Assembly: GCA_016716275.1 (NCBI GenBank)
Contig: JADJWR010000001.1
Coordinates: forward strand, 310,001 to 374,000
Direction: 5' to 3'
Length of the DNA stretch: 64,000 nt
Source: Burkholderiales bacterium
Lineage (GTDB): Bacteria > Pseudomonadota > Gammaproteobacteria > Burkholderiales > Burkholderiaceae_F
How positions within the stretch are numbered: position 1 is the first letter of the stretch; each line of letters begins with the position of its first letter. The notes under the pieces are model-generated. The model saw nothing but the letters and a program-made list of their open reading frames with translations, was not told the origin of the DNA and searched no databases. The position numbers and the translations under genes are program-made. Shown here one piece after another: positions 9,090 through 17,306 of the stretch.

Positions 9090-11597
9090 CTAGCGCTGGA
9101 CGGCGATCGGCTGGTAACCGAGCCGCTTCAGCTCGGCCAGCGCGTCGGCCAGCGCGCGCTTGCCGGTGTCGACGGCGACACGGACGCGGTAGACCTCGCC
9201 GGTCGAGGTGCGCACCGGTTCGACGTAGGCGTCGAAGCCGGCGCTGCGCAGTTCCTGCTGGTAGCGGCGTCCGCCTGCGAGGTCGGGCAGTGTGGCGATC
9301 TGCAGCACCTGCACCGTACTGGCCGCTGCCGCCGCGACGGCCGGGGCGGCCTCTGGCGCGGGGGCTGGCGCGGCCGGCGCCGCTGCCGCAGCCGCGGGCG
9401 CCGGTGCGGGCTCGGACGGCGGCGGCGCGGCGCGCGACATCACTTCCGGCGGCGCGGTCGGCGGAATCGGTGCCACGTTCAGGTCGCGGAAGATCAGCGT
9501 GTCGGGCAGCCGCGCATCGGCCATCTGCGTGCGCATGTACTCGTAGCGCTCGGTGGCGATCGCCGCCGAGGTGCCCTCGTCGCGCACGATGATCGGCCGC
9601 AGGAAGACCATCGTGTTGGTGCGGTTGCGTTCGCGTGTCTCGTAACGGAAAAAGGCGCCCAGGAACGGGATGTCGCCGAGCAGCGGCACCTTCTGCTGTG
9701 ACACGTTGGTCCGGTCCTCGATCAGTCCCGACAGGACCACGTAGTTGCCGTCCTCGACCAGCACCACGGAGTCGAAGCTGCGCTTGTTGGTGATCAGCTG
9801 GCCGGCGACCAGCGACGACGGCGAGATCGACGAGACCTCCAGGTACAGCGCCAGCCGGACCACGCCGCCCTCCGAGATCTGCGGCCGCACGCGCAGTTGC
9901 AGGCCGACGTCCTGCCGCTCGAAGGTCTGGAACGGGTTGATCGTGCTGCTGCCCTGCTGCGTGTAGGAGCCGGTCACGAAGGGCACGTTCTGGCCGACCA
10001 GGAACTTCGCCTCCTCGTTGTCGAGCGTCTGGATGTTCGGCTGCGACAGGATGTTGGCGTTGGCCTTGGTCTCGAGGGCCCGCGCGAGGAAGGCGAGGTT
10101 GGCGACCTCGCCGATGCCGGGCAGGGTGATCCTGCCCTTGACGACGCCGATGTTCAGGCCGCGGCCGGCCGAAGCCGGTTCGGCGGCCACGCCGATGATG
10201 TTGGTGCCCTGACCGCCGAAGTTGGTGCCGCCGATCACGCGGGTGTCGGTTTCGTCGAGCCCCGACAGGTCCTGCCACTGGATGCCGAACTCGGCCGACT
10301 TGTCGGCGTTGACCTCGACGATCAGCGACTCGATCACCACCTGTGCCCGGCGCGAGTCGAGCTTCTCGATGATCGCCCGGATGTTGCGGTACAGCGGCTC
10401 GGGGGCGGTGATGATCAGCGAGTTGGTCGCCGCATCGGGCTGGATCATTCCCGCCAGGCCGCCGGTGGCGGCCGCGCCGGCGCCGGCGCCGCCGACCGGC
10501 GTTTGCGGCGCCGGTTGCTGCAGCGGCTGCTGCTGCATCTGCTGGCCGAGCAGACCCTGCTGCTGGCCGCTGGTCACGGTGGTGCCCGACAGCGCCCGTC
10601 CGCTGGCCTGCGGCACGAACGAGGGGTCGTTGGCCAGAACCGCCCGCAGCAGCGGGGCCAGCTTCACTGCCTCGGCGTTGCGCAGGTAGACGACGTTGAT
10701 GTCGCCGGCGCTCAGGCTCGGCCGGTCGAGCCGCTCGATCAGCTGCTTGGCCAGCGCCAGCCGCGACGGGCTGGCGGCGCGCAGGATCAGCGAGTTGGTG
10801 CGCGGTTCGGCGAGGATCTGCACCCGCTGGCCGGCGTCAGTGGCCTGGCCGGCGGCGCGCGCTCCCTCGTCGAGCACCCGGTTGGCGATGGTCGCCACGT
10901 CGGTGGCCAGGCCGTGCCTGAGCTGGATGAGCTCGCTTTCGGCCGCGCCCGGCGAGTCGATCGCCTCGATGATGCGGGCGATCCGCCGCAGGTTCTCGGC
11001 GTAGTCGGTGATCACCAGCGTGTTGTTCGCCGGGTAGGCCGAGATCGTGTTGTTCGGCGCGATCAGCGGACGCAGCACCGGCACCATGCTGGTCGCCGAT
11101 TCGTAGCGCAGGCGGAAGACCTGCGTGACGACCTGGTCGCCGCGCGGCGCCGGCGTGGCCGGCGCCACCACCTGGCCGCCCTGCAGCTTGGCGTCGGCCT
11201 CCGGCACGATGCGCACGATGCCGTCGGGCCGCGCCGGCTCGACGATCGTGAACCCCTGCAGCCGCAGCGCGGCGAGCAACTGCTCGTAGGCCTGCTGCTT
11301 GGTGACCGGCCGCTCGGTGACCAGGGTCAGCGTGCCGCGCACCCGAGGGTCGATGACGAACTGGCGCCCGGTGTACTGGCCGATCGCCCGCACCGCTGCC
11401 TCGAGATCGGCGTTGACGAAGTTAAGCATCACCGGATCGGCGGCAGCCGAGGCGCGCGCCGACGGCGCCGCGCCCGCCGGCTGAGCGGCCCCGGCGGGCG
11501 GCAACAGGGCGATCACGGCGGCCAGCGCAAGAGCCGTCAGACGCGGCGCCCGCCCGGCGCGCGGGTAAGCGGGCGCATCGCTGCGCGTTGCGGTCAT
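9090..11597 (-). CDS. gspD: Type II secretion secretin GspD with an extra C-terminal SPOR-like domain
   Basis: An 835-residue outer-membrane secretin, longer than the usual 650-750. The ATG at 11597 is one base after the gspN stop and gives a signal peptide (LTALALAAVIALLPPAGAAQ). Next come N0-N3 periplasmic domains (AVRAIGQYTGRQFVIDP onward) with a Gln/Gly-rich loop in N3, and the secretin core (VGLQLRVRPQISEGG; VPLLGDIPFLGAFFR). After the barrel a Pro/Ala-rich linker (about residues 710-760) leads to a final 75-residue domain (761-835; coding 9093-9317). This domain has the SPOR pattern: VQVLQIATL, AGFDAYVEP, VYRVRVAV and LKRLGYQPI. SPOR domains bind peptidoglycan glycan strands. A canonical pilotin-binding S-domain is not obvious. 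Confidence 0.93.
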   Translation of the reverse strand: MTATRSDAPAYPRAGRAPRLTALALAAVIALLPPAGAAQPAGAAPSARASAAADPVMLNFVNADLEAAVRAIGQYTGRQFVIDPRVRGTLTLVTERPVTKQQAYEQLLAALRLQGFTIVEPARPDGIVRIVPEADAKLQGGQVVAPATPAPRGDQVVTQVFRLRYESATSMVPVLRPLIAPNNTISAYPANNTLVITDYAENLRRIARIIEAIDSPGAAESELIQLRHGLATDVATIANRVLDEGARAAGQATDAGQRVQILAEPRTNSLILRAASPSRLALAKQLIERLDRPSLSAGDINVVYLRNAEAVKLAPLLRAVLANDPSFVPQASGRALSGTTVTSGQQQGLLGQQMQQQPLQQPAPQTPVGGAGAGAAATGGLAGMIQPDAATNSLIITAPEPLYRNIRAIIEKLDSRRAQVVIESLIVEVNADKSAEFGIQWQDLSGLDETDTRVIGGTNFGGQGTNIIGVAAEPASAGRGLNIGVVKGRITLPGIGEVANLAFLARALETKANANILSQPNIQTLDNEEAKFLVGQNVPFVTGSYTQQGSSTINPFQTFERQDVGLQLRVRPQISEGGVVRLALYLEVSSISPSSLVAGQLITNKRSFDSVVLVEDGNYVVLSGLIEDRTNVSQQKVPLLGDIPFLGAFFRYETRERNRTNTMVFLRPIIVRDEGTSAAIATERYEYMRTQMADARLPDTLIFRDLNVAPIPPTAPPEVMSRAAPPPSEPAPAPAAAAAAPAAPAPAPEAAPAVAAAAASTVQVLQIATLPDLAGGRRYQQELRSAGFDAYVEPVRTSTGEVYRVRVAVDTGKRALADALAELKRLGYQPIAVQR

Positions 11598-11598
11598 T

Positions 11599-12375
11599 TC
11601 AGTTTCCAAAGCTGAGAATTGCCGAATCGCCGTCCCGCCGGCCGAGCAGCAGCACGAGCCCGGCGAGTTGCGCCCGGGTCGACGCGTCCACACCCGACAT
11701 CGCGCGCGCGCGACCTGCGAACCGGAAGTTCCCTTGCTCGTCGATTGTGCCATCGCCGGTCAGCTCGAGGGGGCCGGACAGGGTCGACAGCGTCAGCCGC
11801 GTGCCGGGAAAGCCGCCCTCGGCAAGCAGGCGGAAGTCGCCGAACGGCTCGACGGTCGTCATCGCGCTGGTGGCGAAGCGCCATTCGCCGACCATGTCGC
11901 CCTGCATGCGGCCGCGCTGGAAGACGAGCCTCTGCCAGGCCAGACTGACGACGCCGCCGGGGCGGACGGTGTTGAACGGCGCACCGAGCCCGGCCAGCAG
12001 GGACGCGGGCAGCCGCAGCGTGGTGGCCAGCAGCTCGATGCGGCCGGCCAGGTCGGCGCGCAGCTGCAGCGGCTGCGCCAGCGCCGACGGGTGCGACATC
12101 GTCAGTTCGAGCGTGCCGGCGAGCAGCTTCCACGGTGACAGCTGCCACGACAGTGGCTCCGGCAGGCCGATGCGGGCGATTCCCGCATCGAGGCCCGGCG
12201 CCAGCACCACGTTCGCCTGGCCCTGCCAGAGCGACCCCCTTGCCTCGGCCAGCACGACGCGCTCGTCGGTGGCCTGACCGATTGCCGAGGCCACCCACTG
12301 CGCGGGCGCGATGACGGCGGCCGTCGCGCCGATGCTGAGCACGGCCACGAAAGCGAAGAGCAGGCCGCGCAGCAT
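11599..12375 (-). CDS. gspN: Type II secretion protein GspN
   Basis: A 258-residue bitopic inner-membrane protein. Its single N-terminal span (LLFAFVAVLSIGATAAVIAP) anchors a periplasmic domain rich in beta strand. The patterns ARGSLWQGQANVVL and LSWQLSPWKLLAGTLEL, then GDFRLLAEGG and LTGDGTIDEQG, fit GspN (PF01203). GspN is a non-universal T2SS component with no firm role; it may help the assembly platform or secretin. Encoded between gspM (gap 19 bases) and gspD (gap 1 base), its position supports the call better than any single motif. Confidence 0.9.
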   Translation of the reverse strand: MLRGLLFAFVAVLSIGATAAVIAPAQWVASAIGQATDERVVLAEARGSLWQGQANVVLAPGLDAGIARIGLPEPLSWQLSPWKLLAGTLELTMSHPSALAQPLQLRADLAGRIELLATTLRLPASLLAGLGAPFNTVRPGGVVSLAWQRLVFQRGRMQGDMVGEWRFATSAMTTVEPFGDFRLLAEGGFPGTRLTLSTLSGPLELTGDGTIDEQGNFRFAGRARAMSGVDASTRAQLAGLVLLLGRRDGDSAILSFGN

Positions 12376-12394
12376 CGACCGGTCGGCGCAGCGG

Positions 12395-12883
12395 CTAGCG
12401 CTTGGCTAGCCGCAGCGTCATCTCGATGTCGGCCGCTCCGGGCGTGCCGGTCGCGCGCACCGTCACCGCGCCGGCCCTGGCGCCGAGCTCGCGCTCGGCG
12501 CCGGCAAGCCAGGTCGACCACGCCGCGTACGACACGTCGGCGAGCGTGATCTGCAGGTCACCGTCGGTGATCGGCACGATGCGGCCTGCCTTCAGGCCGG
12601 CCGCCTGCAGCGAACGCTCGAGCGCCGCGCGCGCTTCGGCCGGCGGCAGCACGGCCGCCTGCGGCCGCGCTTTCAGGCCGGCGACTTCGGCGAGCAGCCG
12701 GTCGAGCTGCTCGGCCTGCGTGCGCATCGCCGGCAGGCTCCGCTCCAGTCGCGGAATGCCGACCGCCGCCGGCTCGATCAGCAGCAGGAAGATCGCCACG
12801 ACCAGCACGACGCCGCCGGCGGCGCCGAGGACCAGCCGCTCGCGCGGCGCGCGCTGCGACCAGAAGCTGCGCAGGGTCTCCAT
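12395..12883 (-). CDS. gspM: Type II secretion protein GspM
   Basis: A 162-residue bitopic inner-membrane protein starting METLRSFWSQRAPRERLVL. It has a short cytoplasmic tail, one span (LGAAGGVVLVVAIFLLLIEP), a coiled region (residues 48-75) and a ferredoxin-like periplasmic domain to the end. GspM pairs with GspL to form the periplasmic ring of the platform. The start at 12883 is two bases after the gspL stop. Sequence conservation in GspM is low, so the assignment rests on topology, length and position between gspL and gspN. Confidence 0.9.
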   Translation of the reverse strand: METLRSFWSQRAPRERLVLGAAGGVVLVVAIFLLLIEPAAVGIPRLERSLPAMRTQAEQLDRLLAEVAGLKARPQAAVLPPAEARAALERSLQAAGLKAGRIVPITDGDLQITLADVSYAAWSTWLAGAERELGARAGAVTVRATGTPGAADIEMTLRLAKR

Positions 12884-12885
12884 CT

Positions 12886-14139
12886 TCAGCCTCCGATGGC
12901 ACTGATGCGCGCCGCCCCGTCTGACTCGAAACGCAGCAGCAGTCCCTGCTGCACCGCCTGCGCGCGCAACTGGTTCTGCAGCTGCGCGTCCGGCGGCGCC
13001 TTGAACTTCAGGTGCAGCGTGGCGTCGCGGTATTCGATGCCGGCGACCAGGCCGACCGGGGCGGCGGCCAGCAGCTGCGCCACCTGGGCGTTGAGCGCCG
13101 TGAAGTCGCTGGCCGACGGCTGACCGGATCGCGCGCGCAGGCGCGCCAGTTCGCGCTGCGCCTGCACGATGGGGTCGACCATCTCGGCATCGGTGAACGC
13201 GCTGCGGAAGGCGGTCGTCATCCTGCTGCGCAGCTCGTTCGCCTCCGACTGCAGCTTCAGCCAGTAGCCATTCATGCCGGCGATGAAAACCGCGATCGCC
13301 ACCGCTGCCCAGGCCAGCGCTGCACGCCACGAGCGGCTCGACAGGCGCAGCCGCGACACGTCGCCCAGCACGCCACCGCGCGCGAAGGCGCCCTGCAGCA
13401 GGTTGATCGAGGCGTCCGGTGCGTCGGCCTGCAGCGCGTGGCCGGCGAGCTCGACGGGAACGCCGAGCGCCTCGGTCATATTCGCCAGTCGCTCGGCCTG
13501 CGGCCCGAAGGCGCGCATGCGCCGCCAGCCGCCACTGCGCAGCGCCAGCCGCAGCGCCGCCGGCGGCCCGTCGTCGTTCAGGTCGCATGCCACGCCGTCG
13601 TGGCGCGCGGTGCGCGCGACCAGGCGGCCGCGCGCCACGAACACCGCCAGCACATCGGCGGTCGGCGGCGGCAGTACGTAGATGGCGCTGTAGGCCGCGC
13701 GCGGCCGTGCGCCGGCCAGCGTCATCACGTCGAGCAGCCGCGTCAGCAAGCCGCGGTCGATCGCCGCCACTGGCAGTGCCGCCGCATCCGCCGTTGCCTT
13801 GTCGGCACGCCCGCCGGGCAGAAAGGCAATGTGGCACTGGGACGGCTCGGCGAGCAGGCGGTCCTCGAGCAGATTCGGCAGTGCCAGCCGCAGCTTCGCC
13901 TCGCTGAGCCTCGGCGCCACCACTTCGGACTGGAACACGTCGCTGCCGTCGAAGACGATCTCGACCCGCGGGCAGCGCGGCAGCAGCGCGATCGAAGCCT
14001 CGCCCCACTGCAGCCGGCCGCCGTCGTCGAGCGCGACGAAGCCGACCACCGTCGACTCCGACAGCCGCGCCGTTGCCGCCAGCAGGCGGTGCGGCGGCGC
14101 GAAGACCCACAGCCGCGCCGGCGCCTTTTCCCCTCTCAC
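12886..14139 (-). CDS. gspL: Type II secretion protein GspL
   Basis: A 417-residue bitopic protein. Its N-terminal actin-like cytoplasmic domain (residues 1-255, with the FDGSDVFQSEVVAP and LPNLLEDRL segments) binds GspE. One membrane span follows (AALAWAAVAIAVFIAGMNGY, near residues 265-284), then a periplasmic ferredoxin-like domain that meets GspM. The GTG at 14139 overlaps the gspK stop as GTGA, the same coupling device used at gspE-gspF, and is preferred because it starts right where homologous GspL sequence begins. No upstream ATG in frame makes a better start. Confidence 0.92.
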   Translation of the reverse strand: MRGEKAPARLWVFAPPHRLLAATARLSESTVVGFVALDDGGRLQWGEASIALLPRCPRVEIVFDGSDVFQSEVVAPRLSEAKLRLALPNLLEDRLLAEPSQCHIAFLPGGRADKATADAAALPVAAIDRGLLTRLLDVMTLAGARPRAAYSAIYVLPPPTADVLAVFVARGRLVARTARHDGVACDLNDDGPPAALRLALRSGGWRRMRAFGPQAERLANMTEALGVPVELAGHALQADAPDASINLLQGAFARGGVLGDVSRLRLSSRSWRAALAWAAVAIAVFIAGMNGYWLKLQSEANELRSRMTTAFRSAFTDAEMVDPIVQAQRELARLRARSGQPSASDFTALNAQVAQLLAAAPVGLVAGIEYRDATLHLKFKAPPDAQLQNQLRAQAVQQGLLLRFESDGAARISAIGG

Positions 14140-15149
14140 AGCTCGCGTTGCCAAAGGACCTCCACCGGGCCGCCGCCGGGCTGCGCACTGCGGCGCACCA
14201 GCGCTTCCATTCGGATGTCGGCGCGCGACAGCCTGATCTGGCCGCGCACGAAGAAGTAGCTGCTCGTCGTCGCGATGCCCGCCTCGCCGCTGGCGATCTC
14301 GCCGGCGTAGTTGCGGAAGTTGCCGACGTCGACGAAATGCGAGATCCGCTCCCGCTGGGCAACGACCGCGCGCGCCTGCGCCAGCGACATGCCGGTCTGC
14401 GCGGCGATCGCCTCGGCGGTGGCTGTGTTGACGTTCAGCCGCGTCTTGCTGGCATCGAGAACGGCCAGGTACGGCGCCAGCGCCGCCGCCGCTTCCCGAG
14501 AGATACCCGGGATGGCGGCGATGTCCGTCGCCAGCACCGGCGGCAGCGGCCGGGCGGCCGTCGCGGCGGCGCCGGGGCGCTCGCCAGTGGATGCCGGCGC
14601 GAAGGCCTCCTTCATGCGCAGCGCGATCAGCTCGGCGGTGACCGCCGGCACGCCGAGCAGGTCGCACAGCCGCTTGAGCGCCGCCAGCTCTGTCTCGACG
14701 ACCTCGCCGTCGTCGGCGACCAGGTTGCGCACGTTCAGCCGCGACTGCGCATCCTCGATGCTGCCGGCAATGCTCGCCTGCGCCGCCAGGGTCGAAGATT
14801 CGCCGAGCTGGTCCAGCCGGGTCGGCGCCAGCCCCCTGGCCCAGAACTCGTCGAGCCCGTCGTGGCTGCTGCGCATCAGGTCCTCGCGCAGCATCGCCCG
14901 CGCCCAGTCGAGGGCGCCGGACATCAGCATGCGGCTCTGCACGACCAGCTGCTGGTTCTCGATCGTCCGCAGCAGCACGAACTGCTGCCAGAACATTCCC
15001 GAGACGATCAGCGTGGCCAGCGTGGCGACCACCAGCGCCATCAGAACCGCCGCGCCGCGTTGCCGGGCGCCGACGATCACCGGCGCGCCGACCCCGGCGG
15101 CACGGTGCGACGCCCGGCATCCCTCCGCAGCAGCTCGCCGCGTTCTCAT
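14136..15149 (-). CDS. gspK: Type II secretion minor pseudopilin GspK
   Basis: A 337-residue minor pseudopilin that caps the pseudopilus tip. The prepilin cleavage site is QRG/AAVLMALVVATLATL around residue 32. Position +5 is not glutamate, which is characteristic of GspK among the pseudopilins. The leader before the Gly is long (about 32 residues), so an internal start is possible, although none is clearly better. The large alpha domain contains SRLNVRNLV and TRLNVNTATAEAIAAQTG, the helix-hairpin-helix-like insert typical of K. It overlaps gspJ by four bases and gspL by four bases. Confidence 0.93.
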   Translation of the reverse strand: MRTRRAAAEGCRASHRAAGVGAPVIVGARQRGAAVLMALVVATLATLIVSGMFWQQFVLLRTIENQQLVVQSRMLMSGALDWARAMLREDLMRSSHDGLDEFWARGLAPTRLDQLGESSTLAAQASIAGSIEDAQSRLNVRNLVADDGEVVETELAALKRLCDLLGVPAVTAELIALRMKEAFAPASTGERPGAAATAARPLPPVLATDIAAIPGISREAAAALAPYLAVLDASKTRLNVNTATAEAIAAQTGMSLAQARAVVAQRERISHFVDVGNFRNYAGEIASGEAGIATTSSYFFVRGQIRLSRADIRMEALVRRSAQPGGGPVEVLWQREL

Positions 15150-15754
15150 CCCGTCCCCACGAGCAGCACGCGGCGGTACTGGCGGCCGTCGGTGCGTTCG
15201 ACGATCACTTCGAGGCCCGGTGGCGCGGCGCGCGGGTTCGGCGACGAGGCGACCTCCGGCGGCGCCCAGCCTCGCCCCGCCTGCCAGACCCGCACCTGCA
15301 GCGCCTGCACGCCGGCCAGCAGCTGCGTCTCGACGAGGGCGGCCTCCGGTGAGGCATCGACAGTGATCGTCGGCGCCGACGAAAGCCGCATCAGGCGCCC
15401 GCCCCGAAGCTCGTAGACAACCAGCTGCACGGCGCTCGGCGAGCCCTCGATGACCGGCGCGAAGCGCAGCAGCTCGAAGCCCGCCGAGGCACCCCGCCGC
15501 ACGACGAGCGGCGCGCCCGGCAGCGGCACGAACGATGCGCTGACGACCTGCGCCAGGTCGCGCTCGATCTGGCCGAACGCCACCAGCAGGTCGCGCACTT
15601 CCTCGGCCTCGGGCTGCAGCCGCTCGCGCGTATGCACCAGCGAGTCCAGGCCGCGCCAGGCGATCACCGATACGAGCGACAGCACGCTGATCGCCACCAG
15701 CAGTTCCAGCAGCGTGAAGCCGGCGGCTCGGCTCGAGGCGGGCCGGGCGGTCAT
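15146..15754 (-). CDS. gspJ: Type II secretion minor pseudopilin GspJ
   Basis: A 202-residue minor pseudopilin of the tip complex (with GspI and GspK). The leader MTARPASSRAAG is cut by GspO/PilD before FTLLELLVAISVL, and the Glu+5 is present. The globular region has the GspJ pattern QIERDLAQVV and YELRGGRLMR. The ATG at 15754 shares one base with the gspI stop. No gspO prepilin peptidase gene is in this window, so processing must rely on a PilD-type enzyme encoded elsewhere. Confidence 0.93.
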   Translation of the reverse strand: MTARPASSRAAGFTLLELLVAISVLSLVSVIAWRGLDSLVHTRERLQPEAEEVRDLLVAFGQIERDLAQVVSASFVPLPGAPLVVRRGASAGFELLRFAPVIEGSPSAVQLVVYELRGGRLMRLSSAPTITVDASPEAALVETQLLAGVQALQVRVWQAGRGWAPPEVASSPNPRAAPPGLEVIVERTDGRQYRRVLLVGTG

Positions 15755-16152
15755 CAGCTGACGGGAAGAACCGCCATCATCTCCGCGTGCCGGCGACGCA
15801 CCTCGCCGGTGACGCGGAAGACCTGCAGCTCGACGCGGCGAAAGAACGGATTCGGCGTCGACTTGACCGTCTGCAGGCACTCGAACTCCACATCGGCCTG
15901 CGCGCACGCCGTGGTCGTCTGGCCGACCTCCAGACTGCCACGCGCCAGCCGCAGTTCCAGCAGGCGATTCTCGGCCACCGTCGTCGCGAGCATCGTGTAG
16001 CGGGTGTCCTCGGCGGCGCCGGTGAGCGACAGCGCGCCGCGCATCGCCGCGGCCAGCGCCACGCCGATGATCACCAGCGCCACCAGCACCTCGAGCAGCG
16101 TGAAGCCATGCCGATGCGGCGGCGGGTGCTCAGGGAAGGCGAACCGTGCCAC
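15754..16152 (-). CDS. gspI: Type II secretion minor pseudopilin GspI
   Basis: About 132 residues. The prepilin site is HRHG/FTLLEVLVALVIIGVALAA with Glu+5. Downstream the GspI-like NRLLELRLARG and VEFECLQTV segments are present. No ATG precedes the leader in frame; the nearest candidate is GTG at 16152 (valine-Ala-Arg-Phe), which overlaps the gspH end by 23 bases. The start is therefore uncertain, although the mature protein is not affected. GspI nucleates the pseudopilus tip with J and K. Confidence 0.87.
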   Translation of the reverse strand: MARFAFPEHPPPHRHGFTLLEVLVALVIIGVALAAAMRGALSLTGAAEDTRYTMLATTVAENRLLELRLARGSLEVGQTTTACAQADVEFECLQTVKSTPNPFFRRVELQVFRVTGEVRRRHAEMMAVLPVS

Positions 16153-16657
16153 GGCCGCGCTCGTCGAAGTCGATCGCCACCCGCGCCGATGCGGTCGACA
16201 GCTCCAGCCGCAGCGGCTGCTGGATCCACTCGCGGGCGATCGCCACCCGCAGCGGCGGGGCGCCGGGGGCGAGCAGCGACTGGACCGGCCGGCTGCCACC
16301 GGGGGTGCCCATGGCCAGTGACTGCAGCGGTTCGCGCCAGGCGCGTTCGCGCAGCAGGTCGTCATCGCTGACCAGCCTTCGCTCGCCGGCGGCGAATGTC
16401 ACGAAGCGATAGCCGTTCAGGTCGGCCTCCCAGTAGATGGGCTGCTGGCGGATGCGCGCCTCGTCGGCGGCCAGCGCGAAAAGCTGGCCGACGCGCTCGG
16501 CCTCACGCGCCAGCTGCTGCCGCTCGTCGGGCGCCGCCGAGATCGTGACGACCGACAGCAGGATGCCTGCCAGCACGATCACCACCAGCAGTTCTAGCAG
16601 CGTGAAGCCGGCCGCCCGCGGCGGGGCGGCGCCGGTCGGTGCGTCTAGAGCTGCCAC
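16130..16657 (-). CDS. gspH: Type II secretion minor pseudopilin GspH
   Basis: A 175-residue minor pseudopilin with a leader ending PPRAAG/FTLLELLVVIVLAGILLS and the Glu+5 residue. The globular part has the GspH/FimT pattern (RQQPIYWEADLNGYRFVTF near the middle; VAIDFDERGRGTV near the end). The GTG at 16657 overlaps the gspG stop by 13 bases; there is no alternative start closer to the leader. H is the weakest-conserved pseudopilin, but the position between gspG and gspI makes the call secure. Confidence 0.9.
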   Translation of the reverse strand: MAALDAPTGAAPPRAAGFTLLELLVVIVLAGILLSVVTISAAPDERQQLAREAERVGQLFALAADEARIRQQPIYWEADLNGYRFVTFAAGERRLVSDDDLLRERAWREPLQSLAMGTPGGSRPVQSLLAPGAPPLRVAIAREWIQQPLRLELSTASARVAIDFDERGRGTVRLP

Positions 16658-17106
16658 GAGCCGATGTCGGCATCGACCTCTTCGCCGCCGACGGCCCCGT
16701 CGCGGCCGTAGCTGAAGACGTCGATCTCGCCCTTCAGGCCGGGGTTCAGGTACTTGTACTCGTTGCCCCAGGGATCCTTCGGCGTCGTGCTTCGCTCGAG
16801 ATAGCCGCCCTGCTTCCAGTTCTGCGGCAGCGGCTCGATGGTCGGCTTGGTCAGCAGCGACCTCAGGCCCTGCTCGGTGGTCGGATAGGCGCCGTTGTCG
16901 AGCCGGTAGAGCTTCAGCGCCTGCATCAGCGAGGCGATGTCCTGCTTGGCGGCAGCGATGCGCGCATCGTCGGTCCGGCCGACCACGCGCGGCACGATCA
17001 GGGCGGCCAGAATGCCGAGAATCGTGATCACGACCATGATCTCGATCAGCGTGAAGCCGCGTGCCGGGCGGTGGGCGCTGATTGCGCGCCGAGGGGCGAT
17101 CGTCAT
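16645..17106 (-). CDS. gspG: Type II secretion major pseudopilin GspG
   Basis: A 153-residue major pseudopilin, first gene of the minus-strand gsp operon. The leader MTIAPRRAISAHRPARG is followed by FTLIEIMVVITILGILAAL with Glu+5. The hallmark GspG stretch is intact: QDIASLMQALKLYRLDNG, YPTTEQGL, and the calcium-site region near PKDPWGNEYKYLNPG and SYGRDGAVGGEEVDADIGSW. The ATG at 17106 gives the expected leader length. Confidence 0.97.
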   Translation of the reverse strand: MTIAPRRAISAHRPARGFTLIEIMVVITILGILAALIVPRVVGRTDDARIAAAKQDIASLMQALKLYRLDNGAYPTTEQGLRSLLTKPTIEPLPQNWKQGGYLERSTTPKDPWGNEYKYLNPGLKGEIDVFSYGRDGAVGGEEVDADIGSWQL

Positions 17107-17306
17107 CGTTGCACCGTAGCAATGTGTCGCGCTGAACAGCCGCCGGCGCACGGCCACCGTCGGCGGCGCATTGGCGCAGGCTGGCGATATTATGAACGCA
17201 CCTGCCGCAAGGCCCCTGTCCGGGCTGCGGCCGGTGACCGATACCTTCGATCCGGCGCGGCGCCTGCGCGAGGCCGACGCCGGCAATTCGAGAAACTGCC
17301 CTGCAG
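17107..17306. promoter_or_regulatory. Divergent gspG/gspC intergenic region
   Basis: The 200 bases between the two divergent T2SS transcription units must hold their promoters. The only AT-rich patch is at about 17188-17197 (GATATTATGA), which reads as a -10-like TATTAT on the plus strand and as CATAAT on the minus strand. I found no convincing -35 hexamer for either direction, so promoter positions are only suggested. Confidence 0.35.

Noticed and set aside
6400..10278. A 1,292-residue minus-strand open frame covering gspF, gspE and part of gspD
   Set aside because: Only its 3' end (GspF) is real. The rest is out of frame with the well-conserved GspE and GspD and is Arg-rich nonsense.
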